Positions 48,361 through 57,257 of a stretch of 64,000 nt of DNA are shown piece by piece. The notes below the pieces were generated by a model that saw nothing but the letters and a program-made list of their open reading frames with translations, ran no database searches and was not told where the DNA came from. The stretch covers positions 1 through 64,000 of the forward strand of contig NZ_BLTG01000004.1 in assembly GCF_017312405.1 (NCBI RefSeq), written 5' to 3'. Every line of letters begins with the position of its first letter. The first letter of the stretch is position 1. This DNA comes from Mycobacterium sp. PO1 (GTDB lineage: Bacteria > Actinomycetota > Actinomycetes > Mycobacteriales > Mycobacteriaceae). Position numbers and translations under genes: made by a program.

Positions 48361-49578
48361 CTACGCGCTGGGACGCCATCCGGTCGCATCGGCCCACGCC
48401 CAGGCCCGACGGTAGGCGTCGAGGAACCACGGCTCCTTCGCCGCGGCATAGGCACTCCCGTCGGCCGGCCCGGCGTCGGCGACGCGGCGCTTGAGCGCGA
48501 GATAGTCCGACGCGGCGTCTGGGTTGGCCCGCAACCAGTCGACGAACAGCAACGCGAACTGCTGACCGGGCCACCCCGCCACCCGCAGGTGCACGTGGGT
48601 CGGGCGACCCGGATCGGCCGAACAGTACAGCCGCTTGCCCCACAGTGCGTCGTCGTCGGTGTGGTCGAACGGTGCCTGGGTGCTGCGCGCATCGGGCTTG
48701 CCGACGTCGGCTGTGACAGCGGTGGCCACGTAGCCGGCTGACAGCAACGCGTCACCGAGCCCGTCGGCGTCATCAAGGGAGGCGACCGTGACCTGGACGT
48801 CGATGATGTCCTTGGCGTCCATGCCGGCGACGGCGGTGGACCCGATGTGGTCGATCCGCGAAGCGCGGTGCCCGCATGCGGTGTTCAGCCGGGCCACGAT
48901 CCGCCGCGCCTGCACGGGCCAGTCCGGGTCTGCCGCCACCAGCACGGGTTGAGTCCGCGCGGGCCGACGGGCCTGCAGGTTGTCGGCGAAGGGTCGGATG
49001 CGGTCGTGCCACAGGGCACGGGCCTTCTCGACGAGTTCGCCGGCGCTGCCGGAATTGTCCAGCCAGACGTCGGCCACGGCGCGACGCTGCTCCTCGGAAG
49101 CCTGGGCGGCGATGCGCGCGCGGGCGTCCTCTTCGGTGAAGCCGCGGTACTCGATCAGGCGTTTGACCCGCAGGTCCGGGTCGGCGTGCACGATCACCAC
49201 GAGCGGGAACATCGGCGCCATCTGGGATTCTACCAGCAGCGGAATGTCCTCGATGATGACTGCATCGGCGTGCGCGGCCTCGATCAGCTCCGAGCGGCGG
49301 TGCGCCACCAGCGGGTGCACGATGCCGTTGAGGGTCGCGCGCTTCTCGTCGTCGCTGAACGCGATCGCCGCCAGCGCGGGCCGATTCAGCGCTCCGTCTT
49401 CGGACAGGATGCCGTCACCGAATGCCTCGACCAGGCGGGTCAGCCCCTCGGTGCCGGGTTCGACGACCTCACGGGCGATCACGTCCCCGTCGACGACGAT
49501 GCCACCGAGTTCACTGAACGTCGCCGACACCGTGGACTTGCCTGCCCCGATTCCTCCGGTCAACCCAATGCGCAGCAC
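48361..49578 (-). CDS. coaE: Dephospho-CoA kinase fused to GrpB/UPF0157 domain
   Basis: 405 aa. Residues 1-200 are dephospho-CoA kinase, the last step of CoA synthesis, with P-loop GGIGAGKS at 8-15 and the lid region around RLIEYRGFTEEDARARI. Residues about 215-395 are a GrpB/UPF0157 nucleotidyltransferase-like domain (DHIGSTAVAGMDAKDIIDVQV). The fusion is typical of mycobacteria; in M. tuberculosis the C-terminal part is reported to aid folding or stability. Confidence 0.95.
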   Translation of the reverse strand: MLRIGLTGGIGAGKSTVSATFSELGGIVVDGDVIAREVVEPGTEGLTRLVEAFGDGILSEDGALNRPALAAIAFSDDEKRATLNGIVHPLVAHRRSELIEAAHADAVIIEDIPLLVESQMAPMFPLVVIVHADPDLRVKRLIEYRGFTEEDARARIAAQASEEQRRAVADVWLDNSGSAGELVEKARALWHDRIRPFADNLQARRPARTQPVLVAADPDWPVQARRIVARLNTACGHRASRIDHIGSTAVAGMDAKDIIDVQVTVASLDDADGLGDALLSAGYVATAVTADVGKPDARSTQAPFDHTDDDALWGKRLYCSADPGRPTHVHLRVAGWPGQQFALLFVDWLRANPDAASDYLALKRRVADAGPADGSAYAAAKEPWFLDAYRRAWAWADATGWRPSA

Positions 49579-49598
49579 CGGATCAGTGTGTCAGGACA

Positions 49599-49686
49599 CC
49601 GTCACCAGACGACGATGACCCCGTCACCAGACGACGATGACCCCGTCACCCAACGACGATGACCCCGTCACCCAACGACGAAGGCC
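49599..49686. repeat. 22-bp tandem repeat, four copies
   Basis: Four adjacent 22-bp units of the form CCGTCACCAGA-CGACGATGACC (49599, 49621, 49643, 49665). Units 1-2 read CCAGA and units 3-4 read CCCAA at the same place; the last unit ends AAGGCC. The array fills the space between coaE and the rpsA hairpin and is a candidate VNTR. Confidence 0.92.
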
Positions 49687-49709
49687 CCGGCTCGAATCGA
49701 GCCAGGGCC
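49683..49709 (-). terminator. rpsA terminator hairpin
   Basis: GGCCC-C-GGCTCG, loop AAT, CGAGCC-A-GGGCC: 11 bp pairs with one mismatch, 18 nt after the rpsA stop. No long U-tract follows. Confidence 0.65.
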
Positions 49710-49726
49710 TCCGTTCGTGTGTCGAA

Positions 49727-51172
49727 CTACGCGTTGCCGGCGAGCTTTTCGCGCAGCGCCGCCAGCTGGGCGTCGCTGGCCAGCGACCCGCCTGCCGACG
49801 ACTCCTCGGACCGCGACGTGCCGTTGGACGCCGGACGCGCGGCCTCCTCGGCCTCCGCCGCGGCGAACTTCTCCATCTGGGCGGTGTGCATCTTGTAGCG
49901 GCGCTCCGCCTCGGCGTAGCGCGCCTCCCACTCGTCACGCTGCTTCTCGAAACCCTCCACCCATTCGTTGGTGTCGGCGTCGAAGCCCTCGGGGAAGATG
50001 TAGTTGCCCTGGTCGTCGTAGCTGTCGGCCATGCCGTACTTCCAGGCCTCGAACTCTTCGCTGTTGTAGTCCTCGTTGGCCTGCTTGAGGCTCAGCGAGA
50101 TCCGGCGACGCTCGAGGTCGATGTCGATGACCTTGACCATCGCATCGTCGCCGACCTGGACCACCTGGTCGGGCACCTCGACGTGGCGCTCGGACAGCTC
50201 GGAGATGTGCACCAGGCCCTCGATGCCCTCCTCGACGCGGACGAACGCGCCGAACGGCACCAGCTTGGTGACCTTGCCCGGCACGATCTGGCCGATGGCG
50301 TGGGTGCGGGCGAAGTGACGCCACGGATCTTCCTGAGTCGCCTTGAGCGACAGCGAAACCCGCTCGCGATCCATGTCGACGTCGAGCACCTCGACGGTGA
50401 CCTCGTCGCCGACCTGCACGACCTCGGAGGGATGGTCGATGTGCTTCCACGACAGCTCGGAGACGTGCACCAGGCCGTCGACACCGCCGAGATCGACGAA
50501 GGCGCCGAAGTTGACGATCGAGGAGACCACACCCTTGCGGATGGCGCCCTTGGTGAGCTGGTTGAGGAACTCGCTGCGCACCTCGGACTGCGTCTGCTCC
50601 AGCCACGCACGCCGCGAGAGCACGACGTTGTTGCGGTTCTTGTCGAGCTCGATGATCTTGGCCTCGATCTCCTTGCCGATGTACGGCTGCAGATCGCGAA
50701 CACGACGCATTTCGACCAACGAGGCGGGCAGGAAGCCGCGCAGCCCGATGTCGAGGATCAGGCCGCCCTTGACGACCTCGATGACGGTGCCCTTGACGGC
50801 CTCGTCTTTCTCCTTGAGCTCTTCGATGGTGCCCCAGGCGCGCTCGTACTGGGCGCGCTTCTTGGACAGGATCAGGCGGCCTTCTTTGTCCTCTTTGGTG
50901 AGGACCAGAGCTTCGACCTCATCGCCGACGGACACAACCTCGTTGGGGTCGACGTCGTGCTTGATGGACAGCTCACGAGAAGGGATGACGCCTTCGGTCT
51001 TGTAGCCGATGTCGAGAAGGACTTCGTCACGGTCAACCTTGACGATCGTTCCCTCGACGATGTCGCCATCGTTGAAGTATTTGATGGTTTTGTCGATGGC
51101 GGCGAGAAAGTCCTCGCTCGAGCCGATGTCGTTGACGGCTACTTGCGGCGAGGTGACGGAGGGACTTGGCAT
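49727..51172 (-). CDS. rpsA: 30S ribosomal protein S1
   Basis: 481 aa from the ATG at 51172, the same length as the M. tuberculosis protein. Four S1 RNA-binding repeats (about 35-105, 123-190, 205-275, 290-360), e.g. IRKGVVSSIVNFGAFVDLGGVDGLVHVSELSW, then a charged C-terminal region ending DAQLAALREKLAGNA, the part discussed for pyrazinoic-acid binding in M. tuberculosis. A TACGAT -10-like box at 51199-51204 would give a leader of about 20 nt. Confidence 0.97.
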   Translation of the reverse strand: MPSPSVTSPQVAVNDIGSSEDFLAAIDKTIKYFNDGDIVEGTIVKVDRDEVLLDIGYKTEGVIPSRELSIKHDVDPNEVVSVGDEVEALVLTKEDKEGRLILSKKRAQYERAWGTIEELKEKDEAVKGTVIEVVKGGLILDIGLRGFLPASLVEMRRVRDLQPYIGKEIEAKIIELDKNRNNVVLSRRAWLEQTQSEVRSEFLNQLTKGAIRKGVVSSIVNFGAFVDLGGVDGLVHVSELSWKHIDHPSEVVQVGDEVTVEVLDVDMDRERVSLSLKATQEDPWRHFARTHAIGQIVPGKVTKLVPFGAFVRVEEGIEGLVHISELSERHVEVPDQVVQVGDDAMVKVIDIDLERRRISLSLKQANEDYNSEEFEAWKYGMADSYDDQGNYIFPEGFDADTNEWVEGFEKQRDEWEARYAEAERRYKMHTAQMEKFAAAEAEEAARPASNGTSRSEESSAGGSLASDAQLAALREKLAGNA

Positions 51173-51359
51173 ATGGTGGGTTGCTCCGGACAGGTTCGAT
51201 CGTAGGGACAATTGTGGTTGTTGCGTGACCTGAGATCTTGCACACAGGTGCGTGACGAGTTTACTCGACGGGGTGCAGCCCGAACAAACCTGGTCGCCTC
51301 GGCGCTGACACCGCAGGTCGACAGCGACCCAGCCGCCGGCGCACATCTGTGCTGGTCGA

Positions 51360-51365
51360 TAGGCT
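51360..51365 (+). promoter_or_regulatory. Leaderless promoter -10 box of the PrsW-like gene
   Basis: TAGGCT followed by six nucleotides and the GTG at 51372. The remaining 199-bp divergent gap with rpsA (51173-51371) shows only the rpsA promoter region. Confidence 0.55.
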
Positions 51366-51371
51366 GCTCAG

Positions 51372-52589
51372 GTGTCTTTCCCCGGCGCCTACGGCGGACC
51401 CGTCCATCCTGGCACACCGGCGGGAGCGCCGTTCGTGCGTCGGGTGCGCAGCGTCGGCGCACCGATCGGCGTACTGATCACGCTGGGGACGCTGGCCGGC
51501 CTGCTGGTCATCCTGCTGACCGCGGTGAACCCGGCGGGCACCGCGGTGGGGTTCGTGTTGTCCAGCGCCGCGATGACTGTCGTGGTGCTGGCCTACCTGT
51601 GGCTCGACCGGTGGGAGCCCGAACCGCCGCGGCTGCTGCTGTTCGCGTTCCTGTGGGGAACGTCGGTCGCGGTGCTGATGTCCGCGGTGCTGCAGATCGT
51701 TCTGGAGGTCTGGTTCAGCGCCGGCACACCGGCCACCGACGAGGCGACCCCGAGCGCACTCACGCTGGTCCTGGCCGCGCCGGTAACCGAGGAAGCGGCC
51801 AAGGGTTTGTTCCTGCTGCTCATGATGACCGGTGCCCGCCGCAACGAGATGAACTCGCTGACCGATTGTCTGGTCTACGCCGGACTGGTCGGGGCGGGAT
51901 TTGCCTGGCTGGAGGACATCCTCTACATCGCCGACGGTGAGTCGCTGGCGGACTCGCTGGCCACCGCGGCTCTGCGCCTGGTGATGGCGCCCTTCGCGCA
52001 TTCTCTGTTCACCACGCTGTTCGCGCTGGGCGTCTGGTTCGCGCTGCACCGACGCAGCGCCATCGCCAAGACCGGCTGCATCGTGGCCGGCTACGCCGGA
52101 GCCGTGCTGTTGCATGCGATGTGGAACGGCTCGGCGCTGCTGGGCCCCGAGGGCTACTTCGCGGTGTATGTGCTGTGGATGATGCCGGTTTTCGGGGCGA
52201 CCGTCGCGCTCGCGCTGTACAACCGGCGGCGCGAACAACGCATCGTGGCCGCCAAACTGCCGGGCATGGTGGCCGCCGGTGTCGTGACCGCCAACGAAGC
52301 CAGCTGGCTGGGCGCCATCGCCACCCGCAAGCGCGCGATCGCCGAAGCCTCCCGGTTCGGCGGGAAGCAGGCCGGTGAATCGGTGAAGCGGTTCGCCCAG
52401 CAGGTCGTGGAACTGGCGTTCGTGCGCGACCGCATCGACCGCGGGTTCGGTGATCACCGCGTCGCCGCACTGTTGGTCGACGAGACCCACGCCGTCTACG
52501 CTGCCCGCGCCGCCTCGCCTGCGCTGAGACAGCTGGCGGGTTACCACGCCGGCGTCCAGCTTCGTGGTTTTCAGCCGCCTGGAAGGTAG
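51372..52589 (+). CDS. PrsW family intramembrane metalloprotease
   Basis: 405 aa, about eight transmembrane helices between 28 and 285. PrsW/CPBP-type motifs: EEAAKG (Glu140-Glu141), AWLEDILY, MAPFAHSLFTTLFALG and LLHAMWNGSALLG with the metal-binding Glu and His residues. A 120-residue cytoplasmic C-terminus follows. B. subtilis PrsW cleaves the anti-sigma factor RsiW; the target here is unknown. GTG start is probably leaderless. Confidence 0.87.
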   Translation: MSFPGAYGGPVHPGTPAGAPFVRRVRSVGAPIGVLITLGTLAGLLVILLTAVNPAGTAVGFVLSSAAMTVVVLAYLWLDRWEPEPPRLLLFAFLWGTSVAVLMSAVLQIVLEVWFSAGTPATDEATPSALTLVLAAPVTEEAAKGLFLLLMMTGARRNEMNSLTDCLVYAGLVGAGFAWLEDILYIADGESLADSLATAALRLVMAPFAHSLFTTLFALGVWFALHRRSAIAKTGCIVAGYAGAVLLHAMWNGSALLGPEGYFAVYVLWMMPVFGATVALALYNRRREQRIVAAKLPGMVAAGVVTANEASWLGAIATRKRAIAEASRFGGKQAGESVKRFAQQVVELAFVRDRIDRGFGDHRVAALLVDETHAVYAARAASPALRQLAGYHAGVQLRGFQPPGR

Positions 52590-52606
52590 CTGTCAGCTTT
52601 CCGCCC

Positions 52607-52612
52607 TAGCGT
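52607..52612 (+). promoter_or_regulatory. Leaderless promoter -10 box of the TRIC gene
   Basis: TAGCGT, 7 nt before the GTG at 52620. It overlaps the alternative GTG at 52611, favouring 52620. Confidence 0.5.
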
Positions 52613-52619
52613 GCGGGTC

Positions 52620-53291
52620 GTGATCCAACACCTCGTCAACTACGTCGGTATCGCCGTGCTGGCGACCTCGGGGGCGGTCGTCGGAGTGCGCAAAGGGTTC
52701 GATCTGTTCGGTATCGCCACACTGGCGGTACTGAGCGGAATCGGCGGCGTCGTCCTGCGGGACATGCTGCTGGATCTGGCGCCACCGGCGTCGATCCAAC
52801 ACTGGCAGGACATCACCGTCTGCCTGGCAGCGTCGGCATTGACCACGGTCTTCGCCAAATGGGTGATCCAGCTCAACCAGCTCGTGCTGGTGCTGGACGC
52901 GGTCGGCATGGGGTTCTTCGCGACCTCGGGCGCGGCGATCGCGGCCGATCACGGGGCCAGCTGGTTCGCTGCCGCGTTGCTGGGCGTGATCTCTGCAGTC
53001 GCGGGAAGCGCGATGCGCGACGTGGTGGCGCGCGAGGTACCGATGGTGCTGGGACCCGACGACATGTACGCCGCGCCCGCGATGCTCGGGGCGGTGCTCT
53101 ACGTCGCGATCGACCACGTCGGCCATCAGTGGCTGGCGGTGGTGGTGGGCTCCGCAGTCGCCACGGTGCTTCGGCTCGCGGCCATCACGTTTCATTGGCG
53201 GCTGCCCACCGGGCCGCGTGAGTTGATCATGCACATGCACGATCACCCCAGCCGCGAGATGTCGACGTCGGCGACAACTGGGCGTCAGTGA
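52620..53291 (+). CDS. TRIC cation channel family protein (UPF0126)
   Basis: 223 aa, seven predicted transmembrane helices built from two homologous three-helix repeats with the family glycine-rich motifs (GVRKGFDLFGIATLAVLSGIGGVVLRD; AAALLGVISAVAGSAMRDVVARE). Prokaryotic TRIC proteins are homotrimeric monovalent-cation channels. The last 7 nt overlap the convergent ThrE-like gene. Confidence 0.87.
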   Translation: MIQHLVNYVGIAVLATSGAVVGVRKGFDLFGIATLAVLSGIGGVVLRDMLLDLAPPASIQHWQDITVCLAASALTTVFAKWVIQLNQLVLVLDAVGMGFFATSGAAIAADHGASWFAAALLGVISAVAGSAMRDVVAREVPMVLGPDDMYAAPAMLGAVLYVAIDHVGHQWLAVVVGSAVATVLRLAAITFHWRLPTGPRELIMHMHDHPSREMSTSATTGRQ

Positions 53292-54502
53292 CGCTGTCGG
53301 CGTCGGCGGACCAGCTGCCAGGCCACCAGACCCGCCTGCACCCCGAACGCGATGGCGATCATCGAGATCAGCGTGGCCGGCAACGCCGAATCGCCGTCGG
53401 CTCCGAACAACTCCGCCACCCCGATCAGCCCCAGCGAGCCCGGCACCAGCAGCCAGAAGCCGGGGACGACCATCGCCACCGCAGGCGGCGAGTCCCGGCG
53501 CCGCGCGATCATCAGCGCCGCGACTGTCAGGGCGAGCGCCCCGAAGAACCCGCTGGTGTAGCCACCCAACAGCAGATCGCCGAGATACTGCGCGACGTAG
53601 GCGGTGTAGGCCAGCACCGCCAGCCAGGGCAGGAACGCCAGTGGCGGCGCGAGGAACAGCATGATGCCGACGACGAATACGCCGACCCCGAGCCAGGGCG
53701 CCCACGGGCCGAGCTTGTTCACGGCCTGCGAGGTCAGCTGCGCGTCGTCGAGCCCGAGCATGTGGCTCGCGATGAAGATTCCGAAGGCGAGCTGCGCCAG
53801 TTGCATGAAGCCTGCGACGAGCCTGCTGGCACCGGAGATGACGTCACCGGCCGCCAGCTCGATCACCGAGACGGTGATGGCCAACCCTGGCAGGAACACC
53901 GCCAGGGGCGGGATCAGCGCTCGCAACCCGACATGGTCAAGGCTCAGATACTGTGCGCCGACGATGCACAGCCCCGCCACGAGCACCGCGGCAAGCACCG
54001 GCGTCACAGGAGCAAGCACCGGCACTCGTTCGCTGACCGTCCACATGACCCCGACCATGAACCCGAGCACCGTGGCCGCCACGAGGTTGAGCACGGTGGG
54101 TTCCATGACCAGGGCGAGCCCTGCCGAGAACACGCCGTACCCGAGCACGGTGACCCACGCTGGATACGGGCGGCGCCGCGCGATGATCCGGTTCAGGTCC
54201 CGCTGGCCCTCGGCGGGCGACACCCTGCCTTCGACGGTCCGGGTCACCAGCTGCGCGAGCGGGAAGGTCTGGTCGAACCGCAGGGCCGAACCGACGCTGG
54301 CGGAAGCCACCGGCGTCCCCTCGCGGGAGGTCGGTCCCACCACCTGCACGTTGTTGGGCAAGGCCACGACCTCGTTGTGTTGGCCGTAGCCGGCGGACAC
54401 CCGTTCGAGCGTCTGCCGGACGAACGTCACCGGATAGCTCGCGCCGGCCATCGCAGCCCCCAGCCGGGCCAGGAACTGTGTGCGGTCCGTCGTCTCCTGC
54501 AT
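53285..54502 (-). CDS. Threonine/serine exporter family protein (ThrE-like)
   Basis: 405 aa. N-terminal soluble ThrE_1 domain (DUF1212; FLARLGAAMAGASYPVTFVRQTLERVSAGYG) followed by about ten transmembrane helices including the ThrE_2 half. Relatives export threonine and serine in corynebacteria. Starts 2 nt after polA on the same strand, so it is probably in the polA operon. Confidence 0.87.
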   Translation of the reverse strand: MQETTDRTQFLARLGAAMAGASYPVTFVRQTLERVSAGYGQHNEVVALPNNVQVVGPTSREGTPVASASVGSALRFDQTFPLAQLVTRTVEGRVSPAEGQRDLNRIIARRRPYPAWVTVLGYGVFSAGLALVMEPTVLNLVAATVLGFMVGVMWTVSERVPVLAPVTPVLAAVLVAGLCIVGAQYLSLDHVGLRALIPPLAVFLPGLAITVSVIELAAGDVISGASRLVAGFMQLAQLAFGIFIASHMLGLDDAQLTSQAVNKLGPWAPWLGVGVFVVGIMLFLAPPLAFLPWLAVLAYTAYVAQYLGDLLLGGYTSGFFGALALTVAALMIARRRDSPPAVAMVVPGFWLLVPGSLGLIGVAELFGADGDSALPATLISMIAIAFGVQAGLVAWQLVRRRRQRH

Positions 54503-54504
54503 CC

Positions 54505-57237
54505 TCAGTGAGCCGCGGAGTCCCAGCTGGGTCCGTAGCCCACCGACACCTCCAGGGGTACCGTCAACGGATACGCGTTGCCCATGTGCTCGCGAACCAG
54601 TGCGTCGAGGGTGTCCCGCTCCCCGTCGGCGACTTCGAACAACAACTCGTCGTGGACCTGCAGCAGCATCCGCGACGCCAGGCCGGCGTCCTTGACGGCC
54701 TTGTCGACGTTGATCATCGCGACCTTGATGATGTCGGCAGCGCTGCCCTGGATCGGCGCGTTGAGCGCGGCCCGCTCGGCGGCCTCGCGGACGTTGCGGT
54801 TACTGCTGTCGAGTTCGGGCAGGTAACGCCTGCGACCGAACACCGTAGAGGTGTATCCGTCTTTGCGGGCCTGGTCGACGACGTCACGCAGATAGTCGCG
54901 CACCCCGCCGAACCGGTCGAAGTACTGCTCCATCTGCACCTTGGCCTCTTCCGAGGAGATCTTGAGCTGCTGGGCCAGCCCGTAGGCGCTCAGTCCGTAG
55001 GCCAGTCCGTAGGACATCGCCTTGACCCGGCGCCGCAGTTCGGCGGTGACCTCGTCGAGTGGCACGGAGAAGGCCCGCGAGGCGACGAACGAGTGCAGGT
55101 CCTCGCCGGTGTTGAACGCCTCGATCAAGCCCTCGTCCCCGGACAGGTGCGCCATGATGCGCATCTCGATCTGGCTGTAATCCGCGGTCATCAACTCGGT
55201 GTACGTCGCGTCACCGCCGACGACGAAGGCATCCCGGATCCGCCTGCCGGCTTCGGTGCGGATCGGGATGTTCTGGAGGTTCGGCTCCGTCGACGACAAA
55301 CGCCCGGTGGCCGCAATCGTCTGGTTGAACGTGGTGTGGATGCGCCCGTCGGAAGCCACCGCGTTGAGCAACCCGTCGACTGTCACCTTCAGCCGGGTCG
55401 CGTCCCGGTGGGCCAGCAGGTGCTGCAGGAAAGGGTGTCCGGTCTTCTCGAAAAGGCTCTGCAACGCGTCGGCGTCGGTGGTGTAGCCGGTCTTGGTGCG
55501 TTTCGTCTTGGGCATCTCCAACTCGTCGAACAACACCACCTGCAGCTGCTTGGGCGAGCCCAGGTTGATCTGCTTGCCGATAACCCCGTAGGCCGCCTCC
55601 GCGGCGTCGCGGATCTGATCGCCGAACTCACTTTGCAGCGCTGAGAGCTTCTGCAGGTCCACCGCGATGCCGGCGGTCTCGAGTTCGGCCAGCACGCACT
55701 GCACCGGCAATTCCATGCTGCCCAGCAGCGCCGAGGAGTCGATGCGCTCCAGTTCCTCGTCGAGAGCGTCGGCCAGGTCCCGTACCGCGTTGGCGCGCAA
55801 CAGCAGCGTCTGCACCGCCTGGTCGTCGACGCCGTCGCTGTCGTCGAGCAGCGAAAGCTGTTGCTGTTCCGGGTTTTCCGCGCGCAGCTCACGCTTGAGG
55901 TAACGCAGCGAGAGGTCGTCGAGGGCGAAACTGCGTTGTCCGGGCCGCACCAGGTAGGCCGCCAGCGCGGTGTCCGAGGTGACCCCGGCCAACGTCCAGC
56001 CCCTGCCCTGCACGTCGTGCATCGCCAGCTTGGCTTCGTGCAGGGCCTTCGGCACCGCGGGGTCGGCCAACCAGGACGCCAGTGCCGCCTCGTCGTCGGG
56101 ATGCAGTGTGGCGGTGTCGAGATAACGGCCGTCACCGTCCGGGGCGACGAGGGCGAGCGCGGTGGCGTCGCTGTCGAACGCGAGATGGTTGCCGACGACG
56201 GCCAGGCCGAACCGCTCGCCGCGGTCGTATTGCGCCAACCACTCGGCCAGCGTTCCCTGCTCTAGCGCGCCGCCGCGGACATCGAAGCCCTCGTCGACCT
56301 CCGGATCAGCCGAAGCCAGCGTGTCGAACAGCCGGTCGCGCAGCACCCGGAATTCGAGGTCGTCGAAGAGCCGATGGATCTGGTCTCGGTTCCACGGGAG
56401 CATGCGCAATGTGTCCGGGGTCTGCGCCAACGGGACGTCGCGAACCAGGTCGGTGAGTTCGCGGTTGAGCACGACGCTGGACAGATGCGCGCGCAGGTTG
56501 TCGCCGACCTTGCCCTTGACCTTGTCGACATTGTCGACCAGGCCCTGCAGCGTGCCGTACTCGGCGATCCACTTCGTCGCCGTCTTCTCGCCCACCCCGG
56601 GAATGCCGGGCAGGTTGTCGCTCGGGTCGCCCCGCAACGCCGCGAAGTCCGGGTACTGCGCCGGTGTGAGACCGTACTTCTCCACCACCGCCTCCGGGGT
56701 GAACCGGGTCAGCTCGCTGACCCCCTTGCGGGGATACAGCACGGTGACGTCGTCGTTGACCAGCTGCAGGGAGTCCCGGTCGCCGGTGACCACCAGCACG
56801 CGGTACCCCTCGCCCTGGGCCTGGGTCGCCAGCGTGGCGATGACGTCGTCGGCCTCGAACCCGGGCTCGGCGAGCACCGTGATGCCCAGTGCGCCGAGCA
56901 CCTCCTTGGTGATGTCGATCTGGCCGCGGAATTCATCCGGGGTCGCCGACCGGCCCGCCTTGTATTCCGGGTACTTCTCGAGGCGGAAGGTCTGGCGGGA
57001 GACGTCGAACGCCGCGGCGATGTGGCTCGGCTGCTCGTCACGCAACAGGTTGATCAGCATCGCGGTGAAGCCGTAGACGGCGTTGGTGGTCAGCCCGCCC
57101 TGCGTCTTGAAGTTCTCCGCGGGCAGCGCATAAAACGCCCGGAACGCCAGAGAGTTGCCATCGAGCAACATCAGCGTCGGCTTGGAGTCTGACGTCTGGC
57201 CGGCCTTCGTCTCCGCTGCGGTCTTGGCTGGGCTCAC
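54505..57237 (-). CDS. polA: DNA polymerase I
   Basis: 910 aa: 5'-3' exonuclease domain (about 1-320; TLMLLDGNSLAFRAFYALP, GDPSDNLPGIPGVGEKTA), a 3'-5' exonuclease-like domain without its catalytic acidic motif, as in other mycobacteria, and family A polymerase with motif A TADYSQIEMRIMAHLS, motif B RRVKAMSYGLAYGLSAYGL and motif C QVHDELLFEV. GTG start, 6 nt after TAGAGT, leaderless. thrE-like gene follows at 2 nt. Confidence 0.97.
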   Translation of the reverse strand: MSPAKTAAETKAGQTSDSKPTLMLLDGNSLAFRAFYALPAENFKTQGGLTTNAVYGFTAMLINLLRDEQPSHIAAAFDVSRQTFRLEKYPEYKAGRSATPDEFRGQIDITKEVLGALGITVLAEPGFEADDVIATLATQAQGEGYRVLVVTGDRDSLQLVNDDVTVLYPRKGVSELTRFTPEAVVEKYGLTPAQYPDFAALRGDPSDNLPGIPGVGEKTATKWIAEYGTLQGLVDNVDKVKGKVGDNLRAHLSSVVLNRELTDLVRDVPLAQTPDTLRMLPWNRDQIHRLFDDLEFRVLRDRLFDTLASADPEVDEGFDVRGGALEQGTLAEWLAQYDRGERFGLAVVGNHLAFDSDATALALVAPDGDGRYLDTATLHPDDEAALASWLADPAVPKALHEAKLAMHDVQGRGWTLAGVTSDTALAAYLVRPGQRSFALDDLSLRYLKRELRAENPEQQQLSLLDDSDGVDDQAVQTLLLRANAVRDLADALDEELERIDSSALLGSMELPVQCVLAELETAGIAVDLQKLSALQSEFGDQIRDAAEAAYGVIGKQINLGSPKQLQVVLFDELEMPKTKRTKTGYTTDADALQSLFEKTGHPFLQHLLAHRDATRLKVTVDGLLNAVASDGRIHTTFNQTIAATGRLSSTEPNLQNIPIRTEAGRRIRDAFVVGGDATYTELMTADYSQIEMRIMAHLSGDEGLIEAFNTGEDLHSFVASRAFSVPLDEVTAELRRRVKAMSYGLAYGLSAYGLAQQLKISSEEAKVQMEQYFDRFGGVRDYLRDVVDQARKDGYTSTVFGRRRYLPELDSSNRNVREAAERAALNAPIQGSAADIIKVAMINVDKAVKDAGLASRMLLQVHDELLFEVADGERDTLDALVREHMGNAYPLTVPLEVSVGYGPSWDSAAH

Positions 57238-57243
57238 GCGTTC

Positions 57244-57249
57244 ACTCTA
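57244..57249 (-). promoter_or_regulatory. Leaderless promoter -10 box of polA
   Basis: TAGAGT on the minus strand, followed by GAACGC and the polA GTG. Lies in the 20-bp gap after the LysR gene on the same strand, so polA has its own promoter. Confidence 0.6.
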
Positions 57250-57257
57250 GGCACCGG

